Shown here one piece after another: positions 1 to 13,000 of a stretch of DNA of 64,000 bases; position 1 is the first letter of the stretch; the number at the start of each line of letters is the position of its first letter. Position numbers and translations under genes: made by a program. The stretch is from Membranipora membranacea. Taxonomy: Eukaryota > Bryozoa > Gymnolaemata > Cheilostomatida > Membraniporidae. Below the pieces are notes generated by a model that was given only the letters and a program-made list of their open reading frames with translations, searched no databases and had not been told where the DNA came from. The stretch is from NCBI GenBank assembly GCA_914767715.1, contig OU612067.1, forward strand, positions 25,084,162 through 25,148,161, written 5' to 3'.

Positions 1-219
1 ACCCGCCTTATATATAAAAAGGCTATTATCTATGCAGGTTATACTGTATAACCCCAATATATATAGATAAAATGGCATCAACTGTGTAGCATGTTATGCA
101 CATGTATAGGATATATGGTATCAACAATCTTATGTCACATCCTGCCGCTAAATTCAAATAGTCAAACAAGCCATCACCATTCAAAAGTTTTAATAATTGT
201 TACATTTGTATTCACCAAA

Positions 220-1535
220 ATGTCTAGACTACCAGGAATTAAATCATTTATTAATAATGAAGCTGAGCATTCATCGGAATCTGAAGAGGAAAATGTAGAT
301 GACCAGCCTACACAGGAGGATGCTGACTTCCTAGATGATGATGAGATAGAAGAGGAATTTTCACATGCACGACTACATCAACAGGTGGGAATGTAATCTA
401 TGGTTTTTCCCAAATGTTGTGGATTTTCCTTAGTTTTAGGGAAATGCCATTTATTTTTTGGATTACTAAGCTTTGTTATTAATTACAGCTGATGCTCAGA
501 GATGTTGAGGAAGTAATCAACTCAGACTCAAGTGGGAGTCCCGGATCTGACCGTGACTCAATAGATGGTACCAAGAGAGGAATGACACCTGATGATGATG
601 AGGACAATGACAGGAGCCCAACAGAGGAGTCACCATGTATATACCACCTGACATTCCTGATGAAACTAAAAACCTTCTTGGAGACCACCTGTCTCCCTTT
701 ACTGAGTGGATCTCTAACATACATGAAAAATATCAGCCCACCATATACAGCAAGCTGTCACAAAAAGCAGTTCAGGGTAGATATCTGATGCTTAACCTGT
801 TTTCATATGATAGACACTGTTCATATAATTCTGTTGCTGTTACAAACCTTTCTGTTTTGTTATGGCAAGCTGCCCTTACCATCAGATCCCTGTCACCTGC
901 CCATGTATTTAGAGAAAAACACCTCATCTCACACAACCTGAAATCTGTTTTGGCATCACTCACACAGTCTGATGTTGCAACTGCTAAAGCCACAGGGGGA
1001 CTTGACTCCCATGTCTGTCATAGCAAACCTCTCTAAATCTGTAGAAAATGGACAGCAGGCACCACCACCAGCACTTGCTTTTTCTGCTACCATGAAACAT
1101 CTAAGGGTTGGCGCCATCAACACACAGCCTTCTGCATCTGGCACACCAAAACATTTTGATGTGTTTCCACTTGTATGTACCCCTGATTATAGAGGTGTCA
1201 CCATAGTTATACACCTAGATAAGCCACAGAGAATCAAGCTATATAGGGAGGCTATTGCTGCCATTATTTCCCAATTAATTTCTCTTAATGTATTGGAAAG
1301 ATTGATCATCAAACAATTGTTATCACAAACAATTCTAGAAATTCCTAAGTTTGTGATACTGAATTTTACCAGCAGACTAGCAGAAGGAAGTGATGTATAT
1401 AATATAACGTTACTTACGATAGCCAAATTCAAATATATTTATCAAATACTACTTTGGAGTTGCCCAGTCTCACATGAAGAGAAGGAAACTCCTACTGTAC
1501 ATGGAAAGGATATTTCTGTGGTATACAATCCGTAA
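220..1535 (+). pseudogene. Decayed acidic-protein ORFs, unrecognised
   Basis: A first exon-like ORF starts at 220 and is rich in Glu and Asp. It can splice in frame at 384|385 (CAG|GTGGGA) to 489 (ATTACAG|CTG) and continues with another Ser/Asp/Glu-rich stretch. From about 632 protein-like sequence continues only in another frame (starting near MYIPPDIPDE), and near 980 it moves to a third frame that stays open to 1535. The two frame changes without clear splice sites suggest a decayed gene or an element-derived ORF. I do not recognise the family. The acidic N-terminus followed by a more ordinary globular-looking region is all that can be said. No LTRs or inverted repeats were found around it, and the left side may be cut off by the window edge. 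Confidence 0.35.
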
Positions 1536-1654
1536 TACCGTAATCTTCTACTGCTATTGAGTTGTTTTCTGAAAGTACCCAACAGCTCAGTGAGCTATTG
1601 AAATACCTCTCTGCTTGCACTATTTTGCTACCGATATGCAAAAATTTCCGTGCT

Positions 1655-1728
1655 GGGAGGGCGCTTAAGCGCCCCTCCCACACCCTCCCCGCCACGCCTA
1701 CGGCGTGTGGATCGGGCTGTGCCCGATC
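1655..1728. repeat. Cluster of three GC-rich hairpins
   Basis: Three short inverted repeats follow one another in an AT-rich setting. The first is GGGAGGGCGC-TTAA-GCGCCCCTCCC (1655-1679, one bulged C). The second is CACGCC-TAC-GGCGTG (1693-1707). The third is GATCGGGC-TGT-GCCCGATC (1710-1728, perfect 8-bp arms). The local base composition differs sharply from both flanks. The function is unknown. It could be the terminal part of a transposon or a structured RNA. Confidence 0.7.
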
Positions 1729-2419
1729 ATTATGCTCATCTCTAAAAAGTCAGTGAGTGAAATTTTTTAGAATATACGCCCCTGTTGTATGATGATGAAT
1801 AAAATACTTGAGTACAGTACAGATTGTGCTGCTACATATTTCGTACAGATAACTCACATTACACCTCACAACCTTCTACATTATTAGATCACATTTATCC
1901 TATCATATCATTGATTTCCGGACACCAAAGCACCGAAACGGGCAAACAATAGAATATGGGTTCAGGAAGTGAATCTTCTCCTACTTAGGCTGTATGTCGT
2001 ACAGCACTGATACTTGCCAGAGCAGCTAGGTATGCTGATACCACTATCCCTAAGGGCATTTTATTACTGTCTGCATTTTTGTAAAGAAGTTGATTTCCCA
2101 GGCTATATAATTCATGCTAGTAGGGACAGCCAATCAGATCAATTTCAGATGAGCCCCTGTGTTAAGTGTTCTAACTGCATGATGTTATGATACTATTTCC
2201 ATTCTAAGAAAAGAATTTAATTCTGTGATTGAGAATAACATCTTATTAGAGATTTATATTATTGATTGAGGAGAAATTTAGAAATGACAATGTTAATCAG
2301 ATATTCATCTGAAGAATTCAGGCTCTTAGGAGAATACAGATTAGTTTAGGGGTTATACATAGACTCATATTGGATATGACACTTAGCAAAAGTGTAGCAA
2401 TAAATGTTAAATTTTATTT
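1729..2419. other. Intergenic, no gene seen
   Basis: No convincing coding exon or RNA gene was seen here. It is the downstream flank and probable 3' UTR side of receptor gene A, which ends at 2420 on the minus strand. Confidence 0.5.
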
Positions 2420-5400
2420 TCAAAGCTCTCCTGTACCATACAGCTCATTATCTTCCATCGGGACGGCGCTGACTCCAGCAGCTGCTGCCTGTGAGGGTCT
2501 CTTCTTCTTTGTCTCACTCCTTATGTCACTATATACGTTAGTGATGTCATTATCTTGAGCTCTGAAAAAAGTCAGTTTGGAGTTGTCCCATTTATGTGCA
2601 AGTGGAGAAAATTTTTACACAACAATAGTAACAGCGGTTATGTGAGAAAAGAGTCACCTAGCACTTCATGTTTTGAAAGAATATGAAAAACTTGTATACG
2701 TGTAATTGTCAACAAGAGCCTTCTTGGAATCAAATATCACACTGCATCCTCTATATGGAGAGCAAACAGAAGATCTTAGATCCCAATAAGATGTATAAGT
2801 TGATGTGTCACACCGACTTTACAAGCTGGGGTAAATATATTTGGCCATATTTAGAGGCCTTGAGCTGTAAGCAGTGACAATGATTTGATAAGACAATGCT
2901 CATATCATTAACTTGAGTTGCAGCTCGTAACTTTGCCGCCATCCTGTATTGTCAGCAAACTCACTACGTTACACAGCGCATTTATTCTTATTTCAATTTT
3001 TTTCACATTAAAATCACCTACTGGCTGTTAATGGTCTCCCTGTTAGAATACATTACATCATCATCTGGTTGGTTCGTCACTGTCACTCGCTTTGGGGTAA
3101 TCCGGGGTGAGTCATACATGCCCGCACTGTTGTTAGGCGGAACTATGGCTATGTTTGGTTTACTCGTCTCTTCCTGAATGTCAACACTCGCATAGTTATC
3201 TTCTCCAATAGCTTAGGCAAATAAAATAAATTGGTATCAGAAGAGGTGATTTTTTGCATTCACCATGTGACGTATACAGATCGTTACCACCATCGAAACA
3301 TGTACACCGTGTCTATCATACCCGGGAATCCCAGATGACTGCTCAACAGGATGCTCTTTACAAACGCTTTAGCGAAGAAAAAATAAATGCTATGAAGAAA
3401 GGTTTGAACTTATGTCTTAAGTAATAACTCTAACACTACCCAGCAAGCAATACCAAACTCCTAGTCAGATACATCATGAGTTCCACAGGACCACTAGTCG
3501 TGGTCATGTTAACTCCAAATTTGGATACTCAGTACAAATAAAACACGTTATGATTGCATCAGATTATGTGATGGGCAATGTGAGCCGATATAATCATAAA
3601 TTTACAGACCAAAAATTTTGTTTGGAAGATCGGTATTTGAGAATAGGTCGGTTCTATATCTTCTGAGACGGAAAATTGTTACTCTTACCCAGGCTGGACA
3701 TGTTGATGAGTGTGCCTTGCTCTGTGCTGGGTGTGTCTGATTGATTTCGCTGCTCTGAACTTTTAGGCTTGGTTATACTAAAAGGACATAACGACGAACA
3801 TTCGGAAATAAAATCAAGGATTACAGTTTATCAAACATTATTTTTTGATAGTCAAATTATCTGCATACCAAATCAGGGGCGAAAATGAGAATACCTGTGT
3901 ATTACAAACCCTTATTTTTTGTTGGACTGTTTACCTGCACTTCTGATACACAAGTACTCAATTCTCTAGCACATTTAAAAGGCCAACTGATTTGATAAAC
4001 TTATCACAAGGTACCGCAGATATGTACGCTGCATAGACTTAATAATAATTATTATTAAGTCTATGGTACGCTGGTTTAAAAAGGAAAAGCGGGCAAGATA
4101 TTATAAATGTCAGCCCGTACCTGTCTTTTTTGTTCCTTTGACACAGAAGTATAGCTAGTAATGTAATGATGATAATCAGAAGTGAACCTCCACCGCCTGC
4201 ACTGCCAGCTATTATGTATATCATGTTATCTGTTGTTGTCTCATCACTTGTCTGTCCTGCTTGATCCACCGAACCTGATGAAGCTGGCCCAGGAACCACT
4301 GTAACAGATACTGTACTAAAATGGTCTCAAACAAAATGTTACACAATTTGTGTTAATTGCCAGGGTTGACAAGCATTGCACCTCGACTTTTGCTCCGTCC
4401 CAAAAAAAGTCAATATTAAATTTGTAGATTTCTCTTTCTCCTGATCCTTGTGACTGATATATTGAGATAATATTATTCCTCACACCCTCCCTACTTAGTT
4501 TCTGAGTGCAAGTATGAATAATCTAGCCACAGTTTTTCTAGCGGGTCAATATCGTGATGATGACCACATATGATAAGCGGTTTATTGTCTCAAACAAAAT
4601 GCTGCCAGCAAATGGAAACATTATCAAAAAAAATGATGATTTCAATGTCGCAAAATCTGAAAGAGCAGGTTAGAATTAATGGGTGTGTATGTTTTCATAG
4701 GGCCTCATATTTTTAATATTATAAAAATAACCAACAACAGTTGCAATAAACTCCTAACTGAATATCAGGATGCACCTACTTGACTTACTTGATGGTGAAG
4801 GCAACGTGGGTAATGCCGATGATGATGTTGGGTTGCAGGTTGGTTTTGTATTTTCCCAGGTTCCATTAATACAGTGGCGGGTTACGCTGGTCCCATCTTT
4901 GCACGTTATATTAAAGTTGAAGTCATGCAGGTTTCCGAGACGGGATATCGAAGCCATGTTAGGAATGTCCGGACAACTTATGACTGTAATGAAGATCAAT
5001 AATGATGTCACAATCTTAAGAACTTCATCAACCGTTTCACCATTGAAGAAATCAATTTTTTCGGTAAGACAACCAACGCCAATGTCACAATGATTGACTC
5101 AATTCATTCACTTAGAGATAAAGCCCAGGTAAAATTCCTTTCTCATGTCAACAACCACCCATCACGGTATTACCAAATTTTGGGTTCACAAGTTCCATAG
5201 AGATTTTTAGCGCTGTTGGTATGAGTAGATTGGTGAAAAAACTATTTCCTTTTTTTAAGTCTCTGGATGGACTTCCAGTAACTGCTCAACTATCAACGAG
5301 GTCGTTGGTCGGATATCAAAAATTATAACCAGTAGGTACTTCATCTAAATATATAGTGAATCAAAATAATATTTTGAAGCAAAAAATGTACCCCAATCTT

Positions 5401-7745
5401 CTGTGTTGAATCGGGTTATGCTCACCTGTGTAGTTTAATAGAAATCCTGTGAAGTCTTGATTACTTGAGACACTTGAGGTACGAGCTGTGAAACTGAAAT
5501 TCAGTGTGTTTTTATCGGAGATGATGTTATAAGCAGTTTTACTGGGACGGTCGCGCCCTCCACCACATCCATACAGCTCAGTGTCTCCATTATAGATAGA
5601 AAACTGATCAAGTTTGTTATCATTCTTATTATCGGTAGCTTCACAATCACCTACAGCCAAATTGCCTATGGAAAACCTGATGTAATTAATGTGTAGTTTA
5701 GTACTTGCAGGTGGTATAGTCATTGTCAATACGTTGGAGCTGGGTCTAGGATATTCGGTAGAGGATGATGCTCCGAAGTTGAAGCCCTCATGGCTGGCTA
5801 TAATTCCTGATGCCGCTGTAGTAAGCATGGAATCCTCCTCTCCATTTAGAAAGTAAATTTTTTCCCAGACTGAAAAAAAACGAAGGAAATTTAAATATTT
5901 CATTATAGCTAACATAATATATAATTTTGAATGATTAATTTATAAGTATAATTTATTGACCTGTCCTGTTTATTCTATTGATCCACAGGTTAATAATTTA
6001 CTCAAATATGGTAAAAAAAAAAGCGGGGCATCCTTGAATTCAATATAGTACAAGTCAGCGCTGTTGGTGGCATTCCACGGCATTGTTGATACAGGGATGC
6101 AAATAATATCTACACAGGCAAAGTTTTGACATGCACTATTTCTAATCATATATATGAATTTGATTCAATTTTCACATAAAATATATACAAAAAATCATAA
6201 TATCAACGAGCCAAAACATTACTAAAATTAACTGCATGTCCCACAAAACAGCATTGTTTGCATGATCAACATCTTTTATTGATGTGTTCTGGGTTATGAA
6301 ACATCAATGTTTTAGTTTAGTGAGTCTGTTCTTACTGCCGTAATGTAGTTGGAATGCAACGTAGGGTGAGTCTGATTGTTTGACTGATCAAGTAGAGTTT
6401 TTAATTGAACTAAACATGCTCACTTACCTTGTGTGAAAATATAATAGTTTAAGGTCTGTACTTACTACTAAAATAAAGCTTGAATGCGCGGATTGACGAA
6501 TCTGATGATTTTACAGTTATAGTGATTTGGTGAATTCCGGTAATAATCGCATCACTGGTACGCCACTTGCCAGCGGGTACCTCACTGTTAAAATGAACGC
6601 TTCCACAGCCCTCTTTGGTAATTATGGGTGATTTTGAGCTGCTGCTGCTGCTGTTGTGCATCAGAAATGGCCAATCATCACAGTCATCCGGTGATGATGT
6701 TGGAGTGTCAGGAATATACACCAAGTTTAACCAGAACGTATTTGGTAAGGAATTTATTACTACTTTTGTCCCTCCCTGTGTATTGCTGAAGTTTTTTGTG
6801 TAGTTTGGGCTGAGAACTGTCCCAGAAGAGTTGGTTTCAGTGTATTCAATATTTAGAGGGAATTCCTCTTTCATATATAAGAGACCTAAAAAAGAAGTAT
6901 AATAACATAGACAGCGAGAGGCATAATACAATATCTGATACATGCGAGCAAGGAGTTACTCATAAAAAGGTCATTTATTTGTCTCCAGTACAACCTAAAC
7001 CAGTTCATTGCCTGTGCACTAGCCAATGTGTTGGCTCTCCCTCCCACCAGCCATCAGAGCCAACATATTGGCTACCACCACACATGCGATCCATACTTGA
7101 CAAGTTGGCAGACCCCGAAATCAGGAGGTTTTCGCGGACAAACTCCTGACCCAGAATACTACTCTGCATCCAATAGTGCGGGCGCATTTTATCCCTCTTT
7201 TGTTGTATTTCTAAGCTGCAAATTGAGTGTTCATATTCTGAATTGAGTCATTTGACCTGATTTTACAAATGATACAGTTGTACTTTATCTGGACTAGGAG
7301 AGACAGCCCAACAATAGTGTAAGACCTGGTTAAAAGATAATGATAAAGCTAATGGTGAAGAAAATACATAGGTAGGAAAACATAGTTTCCCTTGCGAAAA
7401 GAAGCTTAAAAACTTTCTGGGTGAAGGAAGCTGCAAAAAGGGAAGAAAAAGTGAGATAGGGAGGAAGTGGGAAAAACACCTAAAAACTGGTAACCTTCCT
7501 ACCAAATAGGGAGACTTGTCGGGTATAATGTGATTCTCAATGTGAGCCTTCAATATATCAGTGATACAAATATACACTGCACGTATTTCCAACGTCAGTT
7601 TTTTTCCATGAAATCATACTACAAAGCGACAGCTATGAATGACAATATTCGATATTTCTTCAAACCAAGTATTCAATCAAGTAGAATGCCTACCATTGAC
7701 TTGGTAGAGAATAGCAACAGCTACTAAGAGCCAATTCATCTTCAT
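2420..7745 (-). CDS. CUB-CUB-Sushi transmembrane receptor, gene A
   Basis: Eight exons join in frame: 7694-7745, 6466-6885, 5426-5869, 4789-4983, 4121-4298, 3689-3777, 3022-3211 and 2420-2561 (1710 nt, 569 aa). Exon 1 encodes a signal peptide (MKMNWLLVAVAILYQV). Exon 2 is CUB-like (GTVLSPNY, FWLNLVY, paired Cys, FKLYFSSK). Exon 3 is a second CUB-like domain. Exon 4 is a Sushi/CCP-like module with four Cys and a Trp (CKDGTS, CINGTWE). Exon 5 has a Ser/Thr-rich stalk, a transmembrane helix beginning with a Gly-rich IIAGSAGGGG stretch, and a basic stop-transfer (CQRNKKDR). The last three exons form a tail of about 140 residues with tyrosines in NYASV, MYDSP, MYSNR, VYSDI and LYGTG. The phase-1 exon borders around the modules are typical of shuffled extracellular domains. 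Family placement is from motifs; the ligand is unknown. The intact paralogous reading frame in gene B supports the model. Confidence 0.85.
4032..4065. repeat. Perfect 34-bp palindrome in intron of gene A
   Basis: The 17-base arm CATAGACTTAATAATAA is followed at once by its exact reverse complement, with no spacer. It lies in the intron after the transmembrane exon. It could be a cruciform-forming repeat or a very short element. Gene B shows no counterpart. Confidence 0.85.
7092..7527. mobile_element. hAT-like MITE in intron 1 of gene A
   Basis: The left end reads CATACTTGACAAGT and the right end, reverse-complemented, reads TATACCCGACAAGT. The flanking 8-mers ATGCGATC and ATGTGATT agree at six of eight positions, as expected of an old 8-bp target duplication. 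The interior shares stretches such as the segment around AAATCAGGAGG with the element at 39888-40270, so both belong to one family. There is no transposase. It is non-autonomous and harmless here because it is intronic. Confidence 0.65.
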
Positions 7746-10030
7746 GCCAGTTTCTCTTTTCTTTAATTCCACCTTCTACACTGCTAAAAAAATGACACAT
7801 TTATCTTGTGATATGTGATAAATCAAATAGTTGGTGTACTCAACTTCCCTGTTGCCTTACATGAGTTGCGAGGATAAGATTTGTTTTCTGTGAGCAAGTA
7901 GGCTACTGCACGAAGCTGTCTGTGCTGTCCTTTGTAACCAACTCCCACTGAATTGGGTATGGATTATAGATTTAACTCGTAGATAGTGGTGTGTTCTAGC
8001 CTGTCTGACAAGCTTCATAGCGTAGGAGATAGCAATGCTTGTCAATACTTGTGAACCAGCTGGCGAAAGAAAAGTTGTCCCCCACAACAAAGATTTCAAG
8101 ACATGATAAATCAAGTTAAACATTGAGGGCCTCCATAATCTTTCCGCGCTGATGCAAGTTGAGACAATTTATTTGAAAGCTGTTTTGAAGATATGCGGGT
8201 CCAATAATTTAAAAAAAGTGAAGACAACAATGAGAGTTATTGTATTATAAGAGTAACCTTGAATACATTGACGCATCTTTGTAGATTCACTCACCATAAA
8301 CTGAGTTCAGTTGAGCTGAGTTGCGAATGGTTGCAACTAGGAGCACACGCAATGTTGCGATAGTAGTCAGCAGGGCAAGATTATTGTAGCAGCATACTTC
8401 GTTTTAAACAGATGAGGTGTGCTTAAAGCTAAGTCCTTGCTTGGAGCCTGTAGGAATAACCTCTGAATCATAAATACCTCTACTGAGTTTCGTCCTTGTC
8501 TAGATAACATCTACTTCCCTGTAGCTTACGAGTTCCTGACTCAGTATTAAACGCAATGTAAGCAAAACACTGAGTGATGAAGAAAAGGCTTTTGAGACTT
8601 TATTTGCAGTTATGAGAAAGAATAGCTCAGCAAATAACTTAGTGGGTCAATGTGAAGTGAACCGAATATGTTTGAATAGCTTATGTGACTGAATGTATTG
8701 CGCAGCACTGTGATTTGATCGAGTGAAGCCTCATGAGTAAAAAAGGCTAAAAGGAAGTTACAAATTGCTGCTTGTTTCAATCCGTCAACAACCTCTCTAA
8801 CATATATTACATATGCCATGCTGTAGCCTACAGACCTAATACCATAAAAAATGTGTCAAGGGTGTGTTAATAGGTCCTGAAGTCCCCGAGGTCGGCATTT
8901 TAATCTACTTCAAGTTTCTACAGAGACCTATCAGACGGACATCAATCAAATATCCGATTTGTCGACTTGTAGGGTTAAAAATTATGTTCTCTGACACCAC
9001 TTACTGTCAACTTTATAAAATACCCTGTAGCTGGGCCGTTGTTAGTTATCCACTGTCACTCTTTGCACAGGAATGCCGGAGTTGCCTTGCACGTGCCCAC
9101 TCATTGTTTGCCGGTGCTTCTTAGGCTAGGCCTTTGTATGATCAGGGAGCTATGTCTCAAACTCCCTGGTTTGATAATCATATAGCAGACTTTATGTTAA
9201 AATTTGTCATCTCCGATAACTAGGATGAAATGATGCAGTTTTCAATTGTGGGAATGTGAAATGCAGCATTGGCCTGTAAGAATAAGAGAGATTAGGATGT
9301 GTTCTTACAAGTTTAAAATGAAAGACCTGTTCCCCTTGAGCGATAAACATTCGTAAAAGAGACCTGACTGGACATCAATCACAAGTACCACCAGCGGTTA
9401 AAAACTACTTGCTAAGGTGTTGGTCAATTATTATTATACATAATAAAGAGTTGATGAGAGTTGGTTAAAGTTATATAGTTTATAGTATATTTGAAAACTA
9501 GAATTTTTCCGTTGCCGTGAACTTAAAATCAGAGGCAAAAATAAGAATCAAAGCAAGCATCAAACTAGAGTCCATATAATATAAGATATAATGTGTCATC
9601 ACTAAGATCTACAATCCAAAGGTAAAATTAAACAATGAGTATTTCCTTAGTCTAAAATAGTTTCAAATGCAACAGACAAATAAAATCATTCATTAATATC
9701 AACACGATACAGACAACTCAACAAATCCATAGAAATAAAACAAATGCATTATATATTTTAATAAAATTGGTATTTTATAATATCTAATCTCTATAATGAG
9801 GATGGGATGTAATTCTGTGCATAGAAAATTACAGTTATTTTATAATCAAATTAGGAAGGAAGAAAATTCAAAACACAATATCACATAACGCATGATACTC
9901 AACAGGCCCCATTGTTTTCGCAGTCATCAGCGCATCACATTCCAAGGTCAATATAAAAAATAAGAGAATATCAAAAGATTGTCAAAAATGTATCAAGGAC
10001 TCCCGGAAATAACTAATGGTCTACTAATGT
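7746..10030. other. Intergenic between receptor gene A and plectin-repeat gene
   Basis: No coding exon was recognised. The part up to about 8.5 kb is only loosely similar to 41.3-42.2 kb. From about 8.5 kb it becomes close to identical to 42.2-43.7 kb. A small stem (CAGGGAG / CTCCCTG) sits near 9143-9171. The AT-rich stretch just before 10031 is probably the 3' UTR of the plectin-repeat gene. Confidence 0.5.
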
Positions 10031-13000
10031 CTACTTCTTCAGACTTTTCAGAGCTTTCAGTGGATTCAGAAGTTTCTTTCTGATGGCATCAGTTCCTCTC
10101 TGTGCTGTTTTATTACCGATCTGGTCGAGGGATAACTCCCGAGGATTATCAGTTAGTGTTGCTTTCACAAACCCTGAAGAAAAAAACAACACTTAATCTC
10201 AATAAATGTTTAAGACTTCTCTATCTCTCTCACACCAAAGTACTCAGTATTCTTATAGTACAAACTTAAAGCTAGATACACAGCAATGTCAATCACGTAT
10301 TTTACATTTAAAGAGGTTGTTGGAGCTGATTAGAGCCAAGTTCAACAAGGTTCAATGAGTGGACAACTTCAAAAAAGCAGCTATCATTAATTACCTCTCT
10401 CGATGGCCTGTTCAGCTGGTATTTTCTCCCAGGTTATATTATGTATATACTCTCCTGTACTCTTGTCTATAATACCGGCAGCGACAGCCTCATGGAATAA
10501 CAGCTTCTTCCTGTTTCTCTGATCGATGACGGCGTGTACTGAGTATGTCTTCAGTACTTCTTCCTGTACTGTGCCTATAGCATAGAACAAAACAGACATC
10601 TAATACCAAGACATCACTGAGCTGTTAGGGATTACAACAGAACTTATCTACTTCTGTCTCTGCGGCCCCAAATTTGTTTTCAAAAAGTTGTGCCGCTGAG
10701 GTGAGGCTAAACTTATCCACTTATACTATTTTCAATAAGAGGATTAGGGCATGCAAATTGCTCAACTATACATGTCCGATAGTTGCGGAGCTGATCTCAG
10801 CTTTTTAGAATTTGATTTTGGATGGGATGCAGACATGCAATCTGAATTAATTCAAAGAGACTGCTGATAATCGCAGAATTTGAGCCTGTTTATCTGTAAT
10901 AATGGGAGTGCATAGCTATGACATTGCAGCAAGGCTATGAGCTGGCTCTATGCTTTATCATAACTTACCCTTAGTCATTGCTAAATGTAAAACATTTTCC
11001 AAAACAATAATGATTTTGCACAATGATGCATATACATAGCCATTCACATGGTTTATATGACTAAATTGTTTTGAAGAAGTCCTCCTTTCCAATGAAGGGT
11101 GTTTTATTTGAAATAGCTATGTCAACAGGGAAGTGAGTGCTAGCCATAGACAAGAGACATATCATTCTGACTGCATACCATATACACTATAACCTATCTT
11201 TGGGCGGGTACAAACACGCGGGTACAAACACACAGGTATCGGTTGCAACTTCAGCAAATCCTCAGTCAATATATACATAATCTATATGGGGTCACAGTTG
11301 ACTTATATGTCAGTAATTTGCCATTATGTAAATCATCCTACACTGTGAGGTCGTCGTTTATCGCAGTATTCATGTCCACATCGTTATTATAGAACAAACA
11401 TCTGAAGTTTCAACCGCGTAGTAAGTTCAGACCTTTATTACAGACTTGCTATTTCAAGGTTCGACTTTAAACTGCTATTCAAGTAGTATGAATTAACAGT
11501 TGCAGGAGAGTTTGTGTCGCACTAAGCCTTCTCCACACCTGAAATAAAATCTCATCCACTTCAATCAACTTACCTGTAGCAGCGTTATCATACTCGATCT
11601 CTACAAGTTTCTGATCTACAGCGTCACCTATTAACATCTTAGTTTTAGCTTTGAGATCAGTGAACACTCCATGTACAGGATCAAGTATATGTAGATCAGC
11701 GGCCTGATCTAAACTCAACATCTGTCCTGTCTGCGTGTTCATGGCAGCTGAAATAGAGAAATATTGTTATTTTGAATCTAAAATATTACAGTATAATGCC
11801 ATACTTTCAGATCTCATGTTTCCTAAACAAGCAGCATACCATCTCTAGTCTTCGGCTAATCAATCATGACATAATTGACCCAACAATAGTTTTCTTGACT
11901 GATAATTATGGCAGTGTTAGGAGATGGGGTACATCCCTCAGTTAGTATCAACATCACTGCCCCAATTGAGCACTTACAGTCAGCCTTATATTTCCCGGCT
12001 TAATTTGCAACAGCATTTAATACATACAGAGTGTTTTTCTAATTTGTCTAAATCTTATACATGTCTAAGAAATCTTGTTGAAATAACAAATACACAAAAG
12101 CGCCCATATATCAAGATGACAGCTACCACAGGTATGGTTATGGTACACAAACCACATGATGAAAATAATTGGGACTGGCTACTGAACCATCCATAGGGAA
12201 ATGAGTAACCACTTGGCACCACAGCACAAGCTATAAACATATCACCAGCAAATCTGAGACAGTAAGATAGCTTAGAGTGGTTACTTTCACACAGTGAGTC
12301 TCACTTTGAAATGTGAGATTCAACAAGCCTAATGTCTATTTATTATGTTTACCTCTGACTGTGTATGGCATGGTTTCTCTTGTTGTTCGTATCGTCACAA
12401 TACCCATAGATTTAACTTTCTCCTCTGACTTCTCAACCTTGGCTTGTCCCATCTGATAACAAAGTACAATACAGACAAGGTAAATTCACAGGTGATTTCA
12501 TTTATATCTACACTCAGGGCTAATGAAACATGCTGCTGACCAGAACCAAAATCATGACAAGGTCAAACAAAAACTCTATAGTTTAAATAGTTAGATAAAT
12601 AAATACGTATTGATGGTGGGCGATAATTATCAATATCTGGGAATAGCTTCCTCTTTTTTTCGTGTGGGCACGACTACCAATAAGTTTAATCTTAAATCAT
12701 AGATAGTGGTGTTAAATCACAGGTATGGTATTAAATTATTTTTGAATCACATATGATAGCAGGGAACTTGAGCGGGGATCTTGGATAGAGTGTGGGAGGG
12801 GGGTAATTTCTTATCGTTGGAGTGTGGGGGTTATGTGTAGTCATTTTGATGATAGAAGGTTAGTTAATAGTATCTATAAGAAGATGTTCTTAATCTAAAC
12901 AAAATATACAACATTTATATAAGATCACAATATCAACTGGCTTACTCTTTGCTGTAAACGAAAGAATAGAATACTATTTATACATCATTATTGGTTGGTT

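Noticed and set aside
2420-3211. Classical ITAM or ITIM in the receptor tails
   Set aside because: Spacing between the YxxI/V motifs is about 19-26 residues, too long for an ITAM, and position -2 before VYSDI is Asn, which does not fit the ITIM consensus.
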